Of a stretch of 64,000 nt of DNA, positions 39,693-47,561 are shown in pieces. The notes beneath the pieces are model-generated. The model ran no database searches, was not told the origin of the DNA, and saw nothing but the letters and a program-made list of their open reading frames with translations. The stretch comes from Glutamicibacter halophytocola. GTDB lineage: Bacteria > Actinomycetota > Actinomycetes > Actinomycetales > Micrococcaceae. A program made the translations under genes and the position numbers. The stretch covers positions 2,232,001 through 2,296,000 of the forward strand of contig NZ_CP012750.1 in NCBI RefSeq assembly GCF_001302565.1, written 5' to 3'. Every line of letters starts with the position of its first letter. The first letter of the stretch is position 1.

Positions 39693-39734
39693 AAAGGTGC
39701 TGCAACGGATTCGCGATCTGTTGCAGCACTTTTC
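39693..39734. terminator. Bidirectional terminator between parC and cydDC
   Basis: Arms GTGCTGCAAC (39697-39706) and GTTGCAGCAC (39720-39729), with A-rich and T-rich flanks on the two sides. Confidence 0.75.
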
Positions 39735-39742
39735 TAGTTGGA

Positions 39743-42700
39743 TCAAGCAGCAACCTTGGCTTCCAGCTGGATGCGTTCATGGCACTGTTCGGCCAATCGC
39801 TCATCGTGGGTAATGAGCACGACCGTGCGATCTTGCAGAGCACGGCGCAGCGTATCCATCAGTTCAGCGGCCTCGTCTGCTCCCAAGTGCGCTGTGGGCT
39901 CATCGAGCAGAACCACTTGATGTCCGCCAAGCAGGGCACGGGCAACGGCCATCTTGCAGCGCTGGCCTCCTGAAAGATGATGTCCGCCAGAACCAATCCT
40001 TGTTTCCAGCCCCTCGGCTTGCTGCTGATACCAGGAGTGCAATCCTACGTGCTGTAGCACCTCGACAAGTTGCGCATCCTCGCGTTGCTCCCCTTCGGCT
40101 ACGCCGAGCATCAGGTTGCGACGTATCGAGGAATCAAACAGGTGGGCTTCCTGCGGGCACCACGCCACGGAGTTCAGCTTGGCCCCGTGAACCGGACTGC
40201 GCATGCCGCGTTCGTCAATGAGGCTCAAGGTGCCGGCGCGCACCGGCAAGGCCCCAAGCAATGCGGTCATAAGAGTGGACTTCCCGGAACCGGAAGGACC
40301 AACGATTGCGGTCCATCGGCGTTGCGGAATGGTCGCGGTCAGCTTGTCGAGCACATTTGGTCCATGGCCGTACCCCAGGCTGACTTCGTCCAGCTCGAAT
40401 CCTGCAACCTCCGGGGTGAGACTGGCAGCGTGATCGTTTTCGCGGCTTTGCTGGTCCTGGGTGGATAGCCCGTGTTGCTCCAGAAGCCCGGTCAATTGTT
40501 TCAAGGCTTGCCCTTGCTGGACCGCCAGCAGGGCGCTGGTGGCGCTATCACCCAAGGCCAGGCTGAGCAGCACGGCCAACGCAGTCAACGATGCCGAGCT
40601 TTGGGAAACCGCGGCCACCACAATCGCCATCAGCACGCTGAGCAATACGGCGAGCGCAGGAGCACTCCCCTGGCCAAGCGCGTGGCGTTGCGCGTCCTTG
40701 GTATTTTCCTGTTCAGCGCTATTGACTGAAGCGAGAGCCGCGTTGAGGGAACCGTTAATCCGCAATGCTGATTTATGCCGCAAGATTCCCAGAACGGATT
40801 CGTTCATGGCCATTCGATGGGTCATTTGGCGTACCAGATGCTGTCCTTCAATTCTCTGGACCAGCCATCTAACGGGGAAAGCCAGGAGAATGCCAGCGAT
40901 GACCGCTGTCCATCCGAATTCCGGCTGGATGAGGAACAAGGCTACGGTTGCGACGCCCCAGAGGGATATTGCTGAGATTGGCGGGAAAACCACTCGCGCA
41001 AGCTGGTCACGCAGTTCATCCACTTCCGCCAGGAAGAAACGCAATACGACAGACGACCGGCTAAAAAGTCCCCAGCGGGCAGGGTCGGCCACCATGGCGT
41101 TCCAAATTTTTTCGCGAAGCTTCCCGGCGTATTCGAGGACTGCATCGTGAATGGCCAGCTGTTCCAAGTAGCGGAAAGCTGCTCTGCCGATTCCCAGGGC
41201 GCGGACCATGACAAAAGCGACGCTCAAGTGGAGGATCGGTGGCTGATAGCTGGCTTCAACAATCAGCCATCCGCTCAATGCCGCCAAGGCGACGGCACAC
41301 AAGACACTGATCGTTCCCCACGCCACGGCTTTGGGCGCGCTCCTGTAGCCTCTGAGCAGTTCTCGACGAGGGTTAAACCGCTGTCGGCTCTGATCCAATG
41401 CCGTGGAGGGCACTGCATCTTGAATGCCGCTAGCCCGATGATCGGATTCCTGGCCCGACCATGCTGGTTTCGGCGTGATACTGGCTCCACGTCCCTGCGA
41501 GTTGTCGATCAATGGATCATGGCTTGCAATGAGAACTGCGCAGCGTGCAGGGATTTCGCTGAGCAATTGGCGTACCACCGACGCGTTATCGTCATCAAGG
41601 TGAGCCGTCGGCTCATCAGCCAGGAGCAAGGTGCATTGGGGGTCGCTGTGCAGGCGTGCCACGGCCCGCAGTACTTCTAATCGGCGTAGTTCGCCGGGCG
41701 AGTATTCGGCGATTTTGCGCCCAAGCATGTGATCCATCGACAGGCGTTCTGCCAGCTCACTGACAAGTCCGGGCCTTGGTGTGTGAATGTCTTGAGCTAG
41801 TTGCTCTTCCCCGGTCTCCGCATCAAAACGCGGATGCTGATTGATCAAGGCTATGGAACCCGAAGTTCGAATGGTGCCTTGAACCAATTCTGGATCAAAA
41901 GCATTGTCGCTGCAGCTTGCTTCCGCGATTAGCGTGATCAGAGTTGTCTTGCCCGTACCGCTAGACGTAGCGATGATCTTCCGCTCCCCCGCACCCAGGC
42001 TGAGGTTCAGGTTTTTGCATATTTGTTCATTGCCTTCGTATCGCACACTGAGATTCTCAATTTCCAGAACCTTGGATGCCCGCGCTGGCGAGGCACCGAT
42101 AGTGGCAGTGCTTGGAGCAGCCGCAGTCATATTCTGGTACCGCTGATAGGCTGCCAGGCCGTCGTCGGCCGCGTGATAGGCAGACCCGACTTCACGAAGG
42201 GCCGAAAAGAGCTCCGGCGCCAGAATCAGGATGGTAAATCCTGCGGACAGTTCCATCGAACCGTTGACGAGTCTCACGCCGATGAAAACCGCTAGCACTG
42301 CTACAGAGAGCGTTGAAATAAGTTCCAGCCAGAAGCTGGACATAAACACGGTCCTGAGATTGGCCATGGTGGCAATACGGTACTTCTCGCCGACCTGCGC
42401 GATGGCGTTGCCTTGTTGACGTGCCCGGCCCAGGCCTAGGAGCGCAGGTAGCCCTTGGGCTAGTTCATAGAGCTGGCTCGCCAACCTGTCGAGGGATGAT
42501 TGCGATTCTTTGAGCGTGTCTTGCGTATGCATTCCAATGAGCGCCATGAACACCGGAATCAAGGGAACCGTCAGTAGCAGTATCACCGCGCTGATCCAGT
42601 CGAGTCGCAGAATGTAGATGCCGAGCAAAAGCGGAACAGCAGCGGCACCAATGAGAGCTGGAATGAACTTTGTGAAGTAATCGTCCAGCTTCTCAATTCC

Positions 42701-43057
42701 ATGGCTGGCCAGTGTGGCTACCACAGGGATTGAGTTTTGCGTTGCCGGAACAATCACAGGGTGCGAGGCCTCGGAGCTTAGCAGCTGCATCCGCATCCGT
42801 TCCTTGGCTCCCATCCCCATACGCCTCGCGCCCGCGTTTAATCCCCACGCGGCGAGTGCGCGCAGTATGGCGCCAGCGCCTGCAACGAGCAAAAGTTGGG
42901 GATCGCTCTTTGCACCGGAGGCCATGGTCGCAATCCACGTTCCCAACGAGTAGGCGACAAGCACCAGCCCCAAGACCTTGAAGACTGAAAAACACGTCAA
43001 CACAGCGAATTGGCGTGGTGAAATCAGTTCTTTTGGAAGGAATCTTGGGGCTGGCAT
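39743..43057 (-). CDS. cydDC: Fused CydD-CydC thiol reductant ABC exporter
   Basis: A 1104-residue fusion of both halves of the CydDC exporter, needed in E. coli for cytochrome bd assembly by exporting glutathione/cysteine or handling heme. Each half has about six transmembrane helices (residues 15-290 and 575-845) and an ATPase domain. The second ATPase is canonical: GPSGSGKST (Lys926), LSGGQ, LLDEPTAH. The first is not: its Walker A is TSSGTGKT (Lys370) with the first glycine lost, and its signature is SPGEL (453-457), although the catalytic DEPTAH (481-486) is kept. It is 25 nt after cydB. Fused CydDC is common in actinobacteria. Confidence 0.92.
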   Translation of the reverse strand: MPAPRFLPKELISPRQFAVLTCFSVFKVLGLVLVAYSLGTWIATMASGAKSDPQLLLVAGAGAILRALAAWGLNAGARRMGMGAKERMRMQLLSSEASHPVIVPATQNSIPVVATLASHGIEKLDDYFTKFIPALIGAAAVPLLLGIYILRLDWISAVILLLTVPLIPVFMALIGMHTQDTLKESQSSLDRLASQLYELAQGLPALLGLGRARQQGNAIAQVGEKYRIATMANLRTVFMSSFWLELISTLSVAVLAVFIGVRLVNGSMELSAGFTILILAPELFSALREVGSAYHAADDGLAAYQRYQNMTAAAPSTATIGASPARASKVLEIENLSVRYEGNEQICKNLNLSLGAGERKIIATSSGTGKTTLITLIAEASCSDNAFDPELVQGTIRTSGSIALINQHPRFDAETGEEQLAQDIHTPRPGLVSELAERLSMDHMLGRKIAEYSPGELRRLEVLRAVARLHSDPQCTLLLADEPTAHLDDDNASVVRQLLSEIPARCAVLIASHDPLIDNSQGRGASITPKPAWSGQESDHRASGIQDAVPSTALDQSRQRFNPRRELLRGYRSAPKAVAWGTISVLCAVALAALSGWLIVEASYQPPILHLSVAFVMVRALGIGRAAFRYLEQLAIHDAVLEYAGKLREKIWNAMVADPARWGLFSRSSVVLRFFLAEVDELRDQLARVVFPPISAISLWGVATVALFLIQPEFGWTAVIAGILLAFPVRWLVQRIEGQHLVRQMTHRMAMNESVLGILRHKSALRINGSLNAALASVNSAEQENTKDAQRHALGQGSAPALAVLLSVLMAIVVAAVSQSSASLTALAVLLSLALGDSATSALLAVQQGQALKQLTGLLEQHGLSTQDQQSRENDHAASLTPEVAGFELDEVSLGYGHGPNVLDKLTATIPQRRWTAIVGPSGSGKSTLMTALLGALPVRAGTLSLIDERGMRSPVHGAKLNSVAWCPQEAHLFDSSIRRNLMLGVAEGEQREDAQLVEVLQHVGLHSWYQQQAEGLETRIGSGGHHLSGGQRCKMAVARALLGGHQVVLLDEPTAHLGADEAAELMDTLRRALQDRTVVLITHDERLAEQCHERIQLEAKVAA

Positions 43058-43082
43058 AGCTCGACTTTCAGGTCCGGTTCAA

Positions 43083-44108
43083 TTATTTAACGATTGAAGT
43101 CACGTGGTGGGTTTCAGGAATATGTTCCTCACGCAGCCGTTTGCGGAATACCCAGTAGCTCCACGCCTGATAGGCCAAAACCAATGGCACGCCAAAAGCA
43201 GCCACGATGCTCATCAGCTTGAGCGTGTAGGGAGTGCTGGATGCGTTGTCAACGGTTAGATCAAACGCCGAGTCCAGCGTTGAAGGCAGTACCACTGGAT
43301 AGGCCGCGACAAATATCGCTGCAACTGCTGCCAGGAGCATGACTCCGAGCGCGATGAAGGATTTTCCTTCTTTTCCAGACCGGCCCATGACACCTGCGGC
43401 GATCAGCGCCACAACTGACAGCGCTAGGCATACCCAGGCGATTGTTGAATTGTTGTTGGCGAGCACCCAGACAGCCCAAAGCAGCATTGGAAGTGCAGCT
43501 ACCGGCAGCCAGCGTCCCACAAGCTTTCCGGCTTCCTCCCGTACTGGTCCATCGGTTTTCAACCGCAGGAAAGCCAGTGCATGAATCCAGCAGAACGCCA
43601 CCACGGCGACTCCACCGAGCACCGCATGCCACGTGAGCCAAGCGAAAGCGCCACCGATGCGGTCCCCATTTTGGTTCAGCGGCAGGCCCAGCGTGGTGGA
43701 CGCGAGCAAAGCGCCGACGCCAAATGCTGCAACTAGGGAGCCCAGGCCCAATGCGAGATCCCATGCCCTGCGGGTCAGCGCAGTGATTGCCTTGCCTCGA
43801 TATTCGATTGCAACCGCACGGAAGATCAAGGCGATCAGCACTATGGTGAGCGGAATGTAGAGCGCAGAGAAGAGCGAAGCGTACCAATGCGGGAAGGCGG
43901 CGAAAGTGGCACCACCGGCAGTAAGCAGCCATACTTCGTTGCCGTCCCATACCGGGCCGATGGTATTGAGCAGCAAACGCTTTCGTTTTTCGGTGCTCTT
44001 ACCGAGGCCGATAAGCATGCCTACGCCGAGGTCGAAGCCCTCAAGAAAGAGGTAGCCACACCAAAGTATCGCAATGACAATGAACCAGAGTGTTGGTAGC
44101 CATTCCAT
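43083..44108 (-). CDS. cydB: Cytochrome bd oxidase subunit II
   Basis: A 341-residue membrane protein with eight to nine hydrophobic helices. It has the family features WYGCYLFLEGFDLG-like segment near residue 20 (here WCGYLFLEGFDLGVG), GPVWDGNEVWL, and the C-terminal YQAWSYWVFRKRL. With CydA it forms the quinol:O2 oxidase of high oxygen affinity. It begins 23 nt after cydA, in one operon with it and cydDC. Confidence 0.95.
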   Translation of the reverse strand: MEWLPTLWFIVIAILWCGYLFLEGFDLGVGMLIGLGKSTEKRKRLLLNTIGPVWDGNEVWLLTAGGATFAAFPHWYASLFSALYIPLTIVLIALIFRAVAIEYRGKAITALTRRAWDLALGLGSLVAAFGVGALLASTTLGLPLNQNGDRIGGAFAWLTWHAVLGGVAVVAFCWIHALAFLRLKTDGPVREEAGKLVGRWLPVAALPMLLWAVWVLANNNSTIAWVCLALSVVALIAAGVMGRSGKEGKSFIALGVMLLAAVAAIFVAAYPVVLPSTLDSAFDLTVDNASSTPYTLKLMSIVAAFGVPLVLAYQAWSYWVFRKRLREEHIPETHHVTSIVK

Positions 44109-44131
44109 GGTTTTCTCCTTCGTCCGTAAGG

Positions 44132-45733
44132 CTAGTAGGCGAATGCCAAGACGTCATCGTCGTCATTGCCATCGTGTGGTGTTGCGCCGGTATCATCGTG
44201 TTTTTCTGCTGATTCGAGTTCCGGCATGGCAGAAGCTACTCCGCCGCGAATATAACGGGTCAAAAGCACCAGTTCCACAACGAGCAGGACGGCGTAGATC
44301 GAAGTCAGGGAGATCAGCGAGAACAAAAGTTCTCCAGCGCTTACCGTGGGCGAGACAGAGGCCGCCGTGTACATGAAGACCTGGTCAACCCCTCCCATTT
44401 GAGGGTTGGGTGCCACGGTGAATGGCTGACGGCCCATTTCGGTGAAGATCCACCCGGTGGCGTTGGCTCCGAAGGGAGCCGCAATTCCCAATACTGCGAG
44501 TCGGGAGATCCATTTATTATCTGGAACGGTTCCCTTGCGCGTGATCCATAACGCGATAGCGGCAGCAACTGCGGAGAGCCCGCCGAAGGTGATCATCAAG
44601 CGGAAACCCCAGTAGGTAACTTCCATGACTGGCAGGTAGTCGATTTCTTGCCCTGCATACTGGCCGAAGGATTCATCCTCGGGGTAGTATTTTCCGTATT
44701 TTTCCTGGTATTCCGGAATCAGTGAGTTGACGCCTTTAATTTCGGTGGTGAAATCTCCGTTGGCAAGGAAGGAAAGAATTCCAGGGATTTCAAATACTGC
44801 CACGACATCGTCGCAGTCGGTTGAGCCATGAGCAGTGATATCGCCCAGTGACAGGACCGAGAAACCCGTCCCGTCGTGGCATGCAGCTTCGGCAGAGGCC
44901 ATTTTCATCGGTTGCTGCTCGAACATGAGCTTGGCCTGTTCGTGCCCGGTCAACGCGACGCCGAGGAATGCGACCACGGCAACGCTTGCACCGATCCGCA
45001 AGGATTTGATCCATACTTGATAGTCGGTCTTGTCGCGGTTCTTCCCCCGGCTCAGATCCTCGCCAATGATCACTCGGCCGTTTGCATCAACTGTGTCGAT
45101 TCCAGCTTTGCGACGCCGGTAAAGGTGGAACCAGGAGATCCCAAGCAAGAATCCGCCTGCGACGGCGAACGCCCCGAAAAGTGTGTGCGGGAAGGTGACC
45201 AGCGCTGTGTTGTTGGTGAATACTGCCCAGGCATCGGTCATTACGGCGCGACCATCGATAATCTGGGTGCCGACCGGATGTTGCATCCACGAATTCGCGA
45301 CGAGAATGAAATACGCCGAGACCATGGTAGCCAGCGACGCGCACCAGATAGTTGCCAGATGCAGGCGCTTCGGCAATTTTTTCCAGCCAAAAATCCAGAG
45401 CCCGAGGAAGGTGGATTCTACGAAGAATGCGAGGAGCGCCTCCATGGCCAGTGGCGCACCGAATACGTCGCCGACATAACGGCTGTATTCGCTCCAAGCC
45501 ATCCCGAACTGGAATTCCTGCACGATGCCGGTGGCCACGCCCATGATGAAGTTGATCAGAAACAACTTGCCCCAGAATTTTGTCATCCGCAGCCAGTGTT
45601 CGTTACCGGTGCGATGCCACATAGTTTGCAAGACGGCGACTGTTAGTCCCAGCCCGATGGTCAGCGGAACCATCAGGAAGTGGTAGACCGTGGTTATGCC
45701 AAACTGCCAGCGGGCAATTTCTAGTGCATCCAT
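44132..45733 (-). CDS. cydA: Cytochrome bd oxidase subunit I
   Basis: A 533-residue subunit carrying hemes b558, b595 and d; it oxidises (mena)quinol and reduces O2 to water at the cytoplasmic membrane. Heme ligands correspond to His18 in TVYHFLMVP and His183 in FPHTLFGAFA; the quinol-site GRQPF motif is present. The periplasmic Q-loop holds two cysteines, Cys285 and Cys307, a pair like the disulfide reported in mycobacterial bd oxidase. GAGGA lies 4 nt before the ATG. An inverted repeat (45775-45791) lies 41 bp upstream. Confidence 0.95.
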   Translation of the reverse strand: MDALEIARWQFGITTVYHFLMVPLTIGLGLTVAVLQTMWHRTGNEHWLRMTKFWGKLFLINFIMGVATGIVQEFQFGMAWSEYSRYVGDVFGAPLAMEALLAFFVESTFLGLWIFGWKKLPKRLHLATIWCASLATMVSAYFILVANSWMQHPVGTQIIDGRAVMTDAWAVFTNNTALVTFPHTLFGAFAVAGGFLLGISWFHLYRRRKAGIDTVDANGRVIIGEDLSRGKNRDKTDYQVWIKSLRIGASVAVVAFLGVALTGHEQAKLMFEQQPMKMASAEAACHDGTGFSVLSLGDITAHGSTDCDDVVAVFEIPGILSFLANGDFTTEIKGVNSLIPEYQEKYGKYYPEDESFGQYAGQEIDYLPVMEVTYWGFRLMITFGGLSAVAAAIALWITRKGTVPDNKWISRLAVLGIAAPFGANATGWIFTEMGRQPFTVAPNPQMGGVDQVFMYTAASVSPTVSAGELLFSLISLTSIYAVLLVVELVLLTRYIRGGVASAMPELESAEKHDDTGATPHDGNDDDDVLAFAY

Positions 45734-45774
45734 TGAATCCTCAATTTATTGCGTGTTGGGATCTTCCAAGACTT

Positions 45775-45791
45775 TTCTACGTTCCGTAGAA
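45775..45791. promoter_or_regulatory. Operator candidate 1 (cydA side), BlaI-type inverted repeat
   Basis: TTCTACG-TTC-CGTAGAA is a perfect 7-3-7 inverted repeat 41 bp upstream of the cydA start. A second near-copy lies upstream of blaI, so both are probably bound by the same protein. Confidence 0.65.
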
Positions 45792-45998
45792 ATGCCTTCA
45801 AGTATCACCATAGACCATTTCGACAGCTTGTAGAAGTCGCGGGAGATTGATCCCAGCCACATCGCGAAGACTCGGTCCCACCAGAAGAAAGCAAGCACCA
45901 GCCCGAAGGGCCCTTACGGGTTCGGCATCCGTTCGCACTGCAGGTAGAAGCCGGCCATTGGCCCGGCGACGGCAAGCGGAAAGCCGAATCTGTCACTC

Positions 45999-46015
45999 TT
46001 TTACGTGTCGTAGAA
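45999..46015. promoter_or_regulatory. Operator candidate 2 (blaI side), BlaI-type inverted repeat
   Basis: TTTTACG-TGT-CGTAGAA matches copy 1 at 13 of 14 arm positions and lies 101 bp upstream of blaI, overlapping the -35 position of the TACAAT (46034-46039) promoter. This fits autorepression. Confidence 0.62.
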
Positions 46016-46116
46016 ATCTCGAACAAAAATCGCTACAATAGGTGTTTCAAGCAGTGTGCCGAGGGCTAGTCCTGGAGCATGCGGCGAAAGTACTAATGCA
46101 AGTGAGGTAAGACCTA

Positions 46117-46488
46117 GTGGCCAGCCTTGGCGATCTAGAACGTTCCGTCATGGATTTGCTGTGGGATTCCACAGAACCGCTCACCGCGAACGACCTTCGC
46201 GATGAGCTCGCGGCACTTGGCGCCGATGCGAAAGAACTCGCAGTTACAACGGTGCTCACTGTGCTTGCGCGCCTTGAAAAGAAGGGCTTGGTTGAGCGCG
46301 AGCGCTCTAGCCGCCCACACCGCTACGCTGCTTCATCCTCACGAGAAGACCACACCGTTGGCCTTCTTAACGAAGCACTGGGCACAGCCCAGGATCGCGA
46401 AGCAGTTCTTGCTCGATTCATCGGTGGAATCTCCGCAGATGAGGCAGCTTCATTGCGTGCTATCTTGGACTCAGTAAAGTCCGCATAA
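46117..46488 (+). CDS. blaI: BlaI/MecI/CopY family transcriptional repressor
   Basis: A 123-residue winged-helix repressor. Residues 1-75 hold the DNA-binding domain (LGDLERSVMDLLW, then TTVLTVLARLEKKGLVERE) and residues 80-123 the dimerisation helices. Such repressors bind palindromes and are removed by cleavage through a partner M56 protease, which is the next gene, 23 nt downstream. The GTG start has GAGG about 10 nt upstream. The adjacent cyd operon and the two matching inverted repeats suggest it controls cytochrome bd as well as itself; there is no beta-lactamase gene nearby. In M. tuberculosis the homologous BlaI is reported to affect respiration-linked genes. Confidence 0.9.
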   Translation: MASLGDLERSVMDLLWDSTEPLTANDLRDELAALGADAKELAVTTVLTVLARLEKKGLVERERSSRPHRYAASSSREDHTVGLLNEALGTAQDREAVLARFIGGISADEAASLRAILDSVKSA

Positions 46489-46511
46489 TTTATTCACACT
46501 TCGGGGACTGA

Positions 46512-47474
46512 GTGCTTCTCACCTCATATTTCCTAGCGGCGTTGGCCATCGCATTAGCCTGGCCGACGCCGTTGGCCTTATCAAAGGCTAAATGGACCAC
46601 TCGTGCGCCTGTCCAGGCTGTACTCCTATGGCAAGCCATCGCTTTGGGCGGTGGCCTGTCCATGATCGGCTCGATGCTGGTCTGGGGACTGACTCCATTG
46701 GGCGACGATCTCATCTCGGCCTTGCACGGCAGCTGGCGGCTTCTCACAGGCGATCCGACCGTACGCTACCCCGGTGTCGTCCATCTTTTTGCGCTGAGCA
46801 CGGCGCTTCTATTCGGGTTGCATTTGGTGTTGACCCTGATTCGCGCCGCCTGGAGAACTTCTAGGCAGCGGGCAAAACACCGGCACCTCCTGCGATTGCT
46901 CAGCAACCCGTCGGAAACTCGCCCCAACACCTTGGTCATTGATCACGATATGCCTGTAGCCTACTGTGTTCCGGGCATCTCGCAATCCGTGACTGTTCTC
47001 TCCCGTGGACTGATCACGCAACTCACTGCCGAAGAACAACAGGCAGTCATCTCCCACGAGCGCTCGCATCTGGATCAACGGCATGACTTGCTAATTCTGG
47101 CTTTCACAGCATGGAACGAAGCCCTGCCTTGGCTGCCAACGTCTAAGCTCTCGCTGGAGGCAGTGCGCCAGCTAATTGAAATGCTGGCCGATGATAAGGC
47201 CCTGGAAAAGGTAAACCGCCAAACCCTCCTGAAGGCCATCATTGCGGTAGCCACCGCCGCAGCAGACGCTGATGGAGTATCCGGCCAGCGAAACGCATCG
47301 AACGCAGAGATGGTGGGGATGCCCGGCGGTGAAGTTTCGTCACGACGCTTGCAACGCTTGCTGACTCCAGTTGCTCCGCTAGGACGGGCCTCACGCTATC
47401 TCGTATTAGCTTGCACGATTCTCTTGCTGGTCTGCCCGACCGTCCTGCTCGTGGCGCCGCGGCTGCTTGCGTAA
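46512..47474 (+). CDS. M56 family (BlaR1-like) membrane metallopeptidase without sensor domain
   Basis: A 320-residue membrane zinc protease. Helices lie at about residues 2-18, 36-58, 90-112 and 298-317; the zinc motif is HERSH (182-186) on the cytoplasmic loop between helices 3 and 4. BlaR1/MecR1 proteins are about 600 residues with a C-terminal penicillin-binding sensor; that domain is absent here, so the signal is something else. It should inactivate BlaI when triggered. The GTG start has GGGGA 5 nt upstream. It ends 34 nt before a terminator. Confidence 0.88.
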   Translation: MLLTSYFLAALAIALAWPTPLALSKAKWTTRAPVQAVLLWQAIALGGGLSMIGSMLVWGLTPLGDDLISALHGSWRLLTGDPTVRYPGVVHLFALSTALLFGLHLVLTLIRAAWRTSRQRAKHRHLLRLLSNPSETRPNTLVIDHDMPVAYCVPGISQSVTVLSRGLITQLTAEEQQAVISHERSHLDQRHDLLILAFTAWNEALPWLPTSKLSLEAVRQLIEMLADDKALEKVNRQTLLKAIIAVATAAADADGVSGQRNASNAEMVGMPGGEVSSRRLQRLLTPVAPLGRASRYLVLACTILLLVCPTVLLVAPRLLA

Positions 47475-47507
47475 TGAAGCGGTCTTGTCGTTTTCGCGTT
47501 AATGCAT

Positions 47508-47555
47508 GAAGCCGCTGGCTTGAGCAGAATTGCCCAAGCCAACGGCTTCGACTTT
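47508..47555. terminator. Terminator between the M56 and parE genes
   Basis: 15-bp arms (47508-47522 and 47535-47549) with one mismatch, followed by ACTTTT; serves the convergent pair. Confidence 0.7.
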
Positions 47556-47561
47556 TAATGC

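Larger units (their letters stand above)
45734..46116. other. 383-bp divergent regulatory region between cydA and blaI
   Basis: No convincing gene is present. The region holds two related inverted repeats (listed separately) near its ends and a TACAAT -10-like box at 46034-46039 for blaI. A minus-strand -35/-10 pair for cydA may be TTGAAG (45796-45801) and TAGAAA (45774-45779), with the first repeat in its 16-bp spacer. The roughly 200 bp in the middle show nothing I can name. Confidence 0.6.

Noticed and set aside
45805..46026. 73-codon frame in the cydA-blaI intergenic region
   Set aside because: No ribosome binding site, Ser/Arg/Cys-rich shadow-like composition, and it overlaps the operator candidate upstream of blaI.
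46117..47474. Calling the BlaI/M56 pair a beta-lactam resistance system
   Set aside because: The M56 protein lacks a penicillin-binding sensor and no beta-lactamase or penicillin-binding protein gene is in the window.
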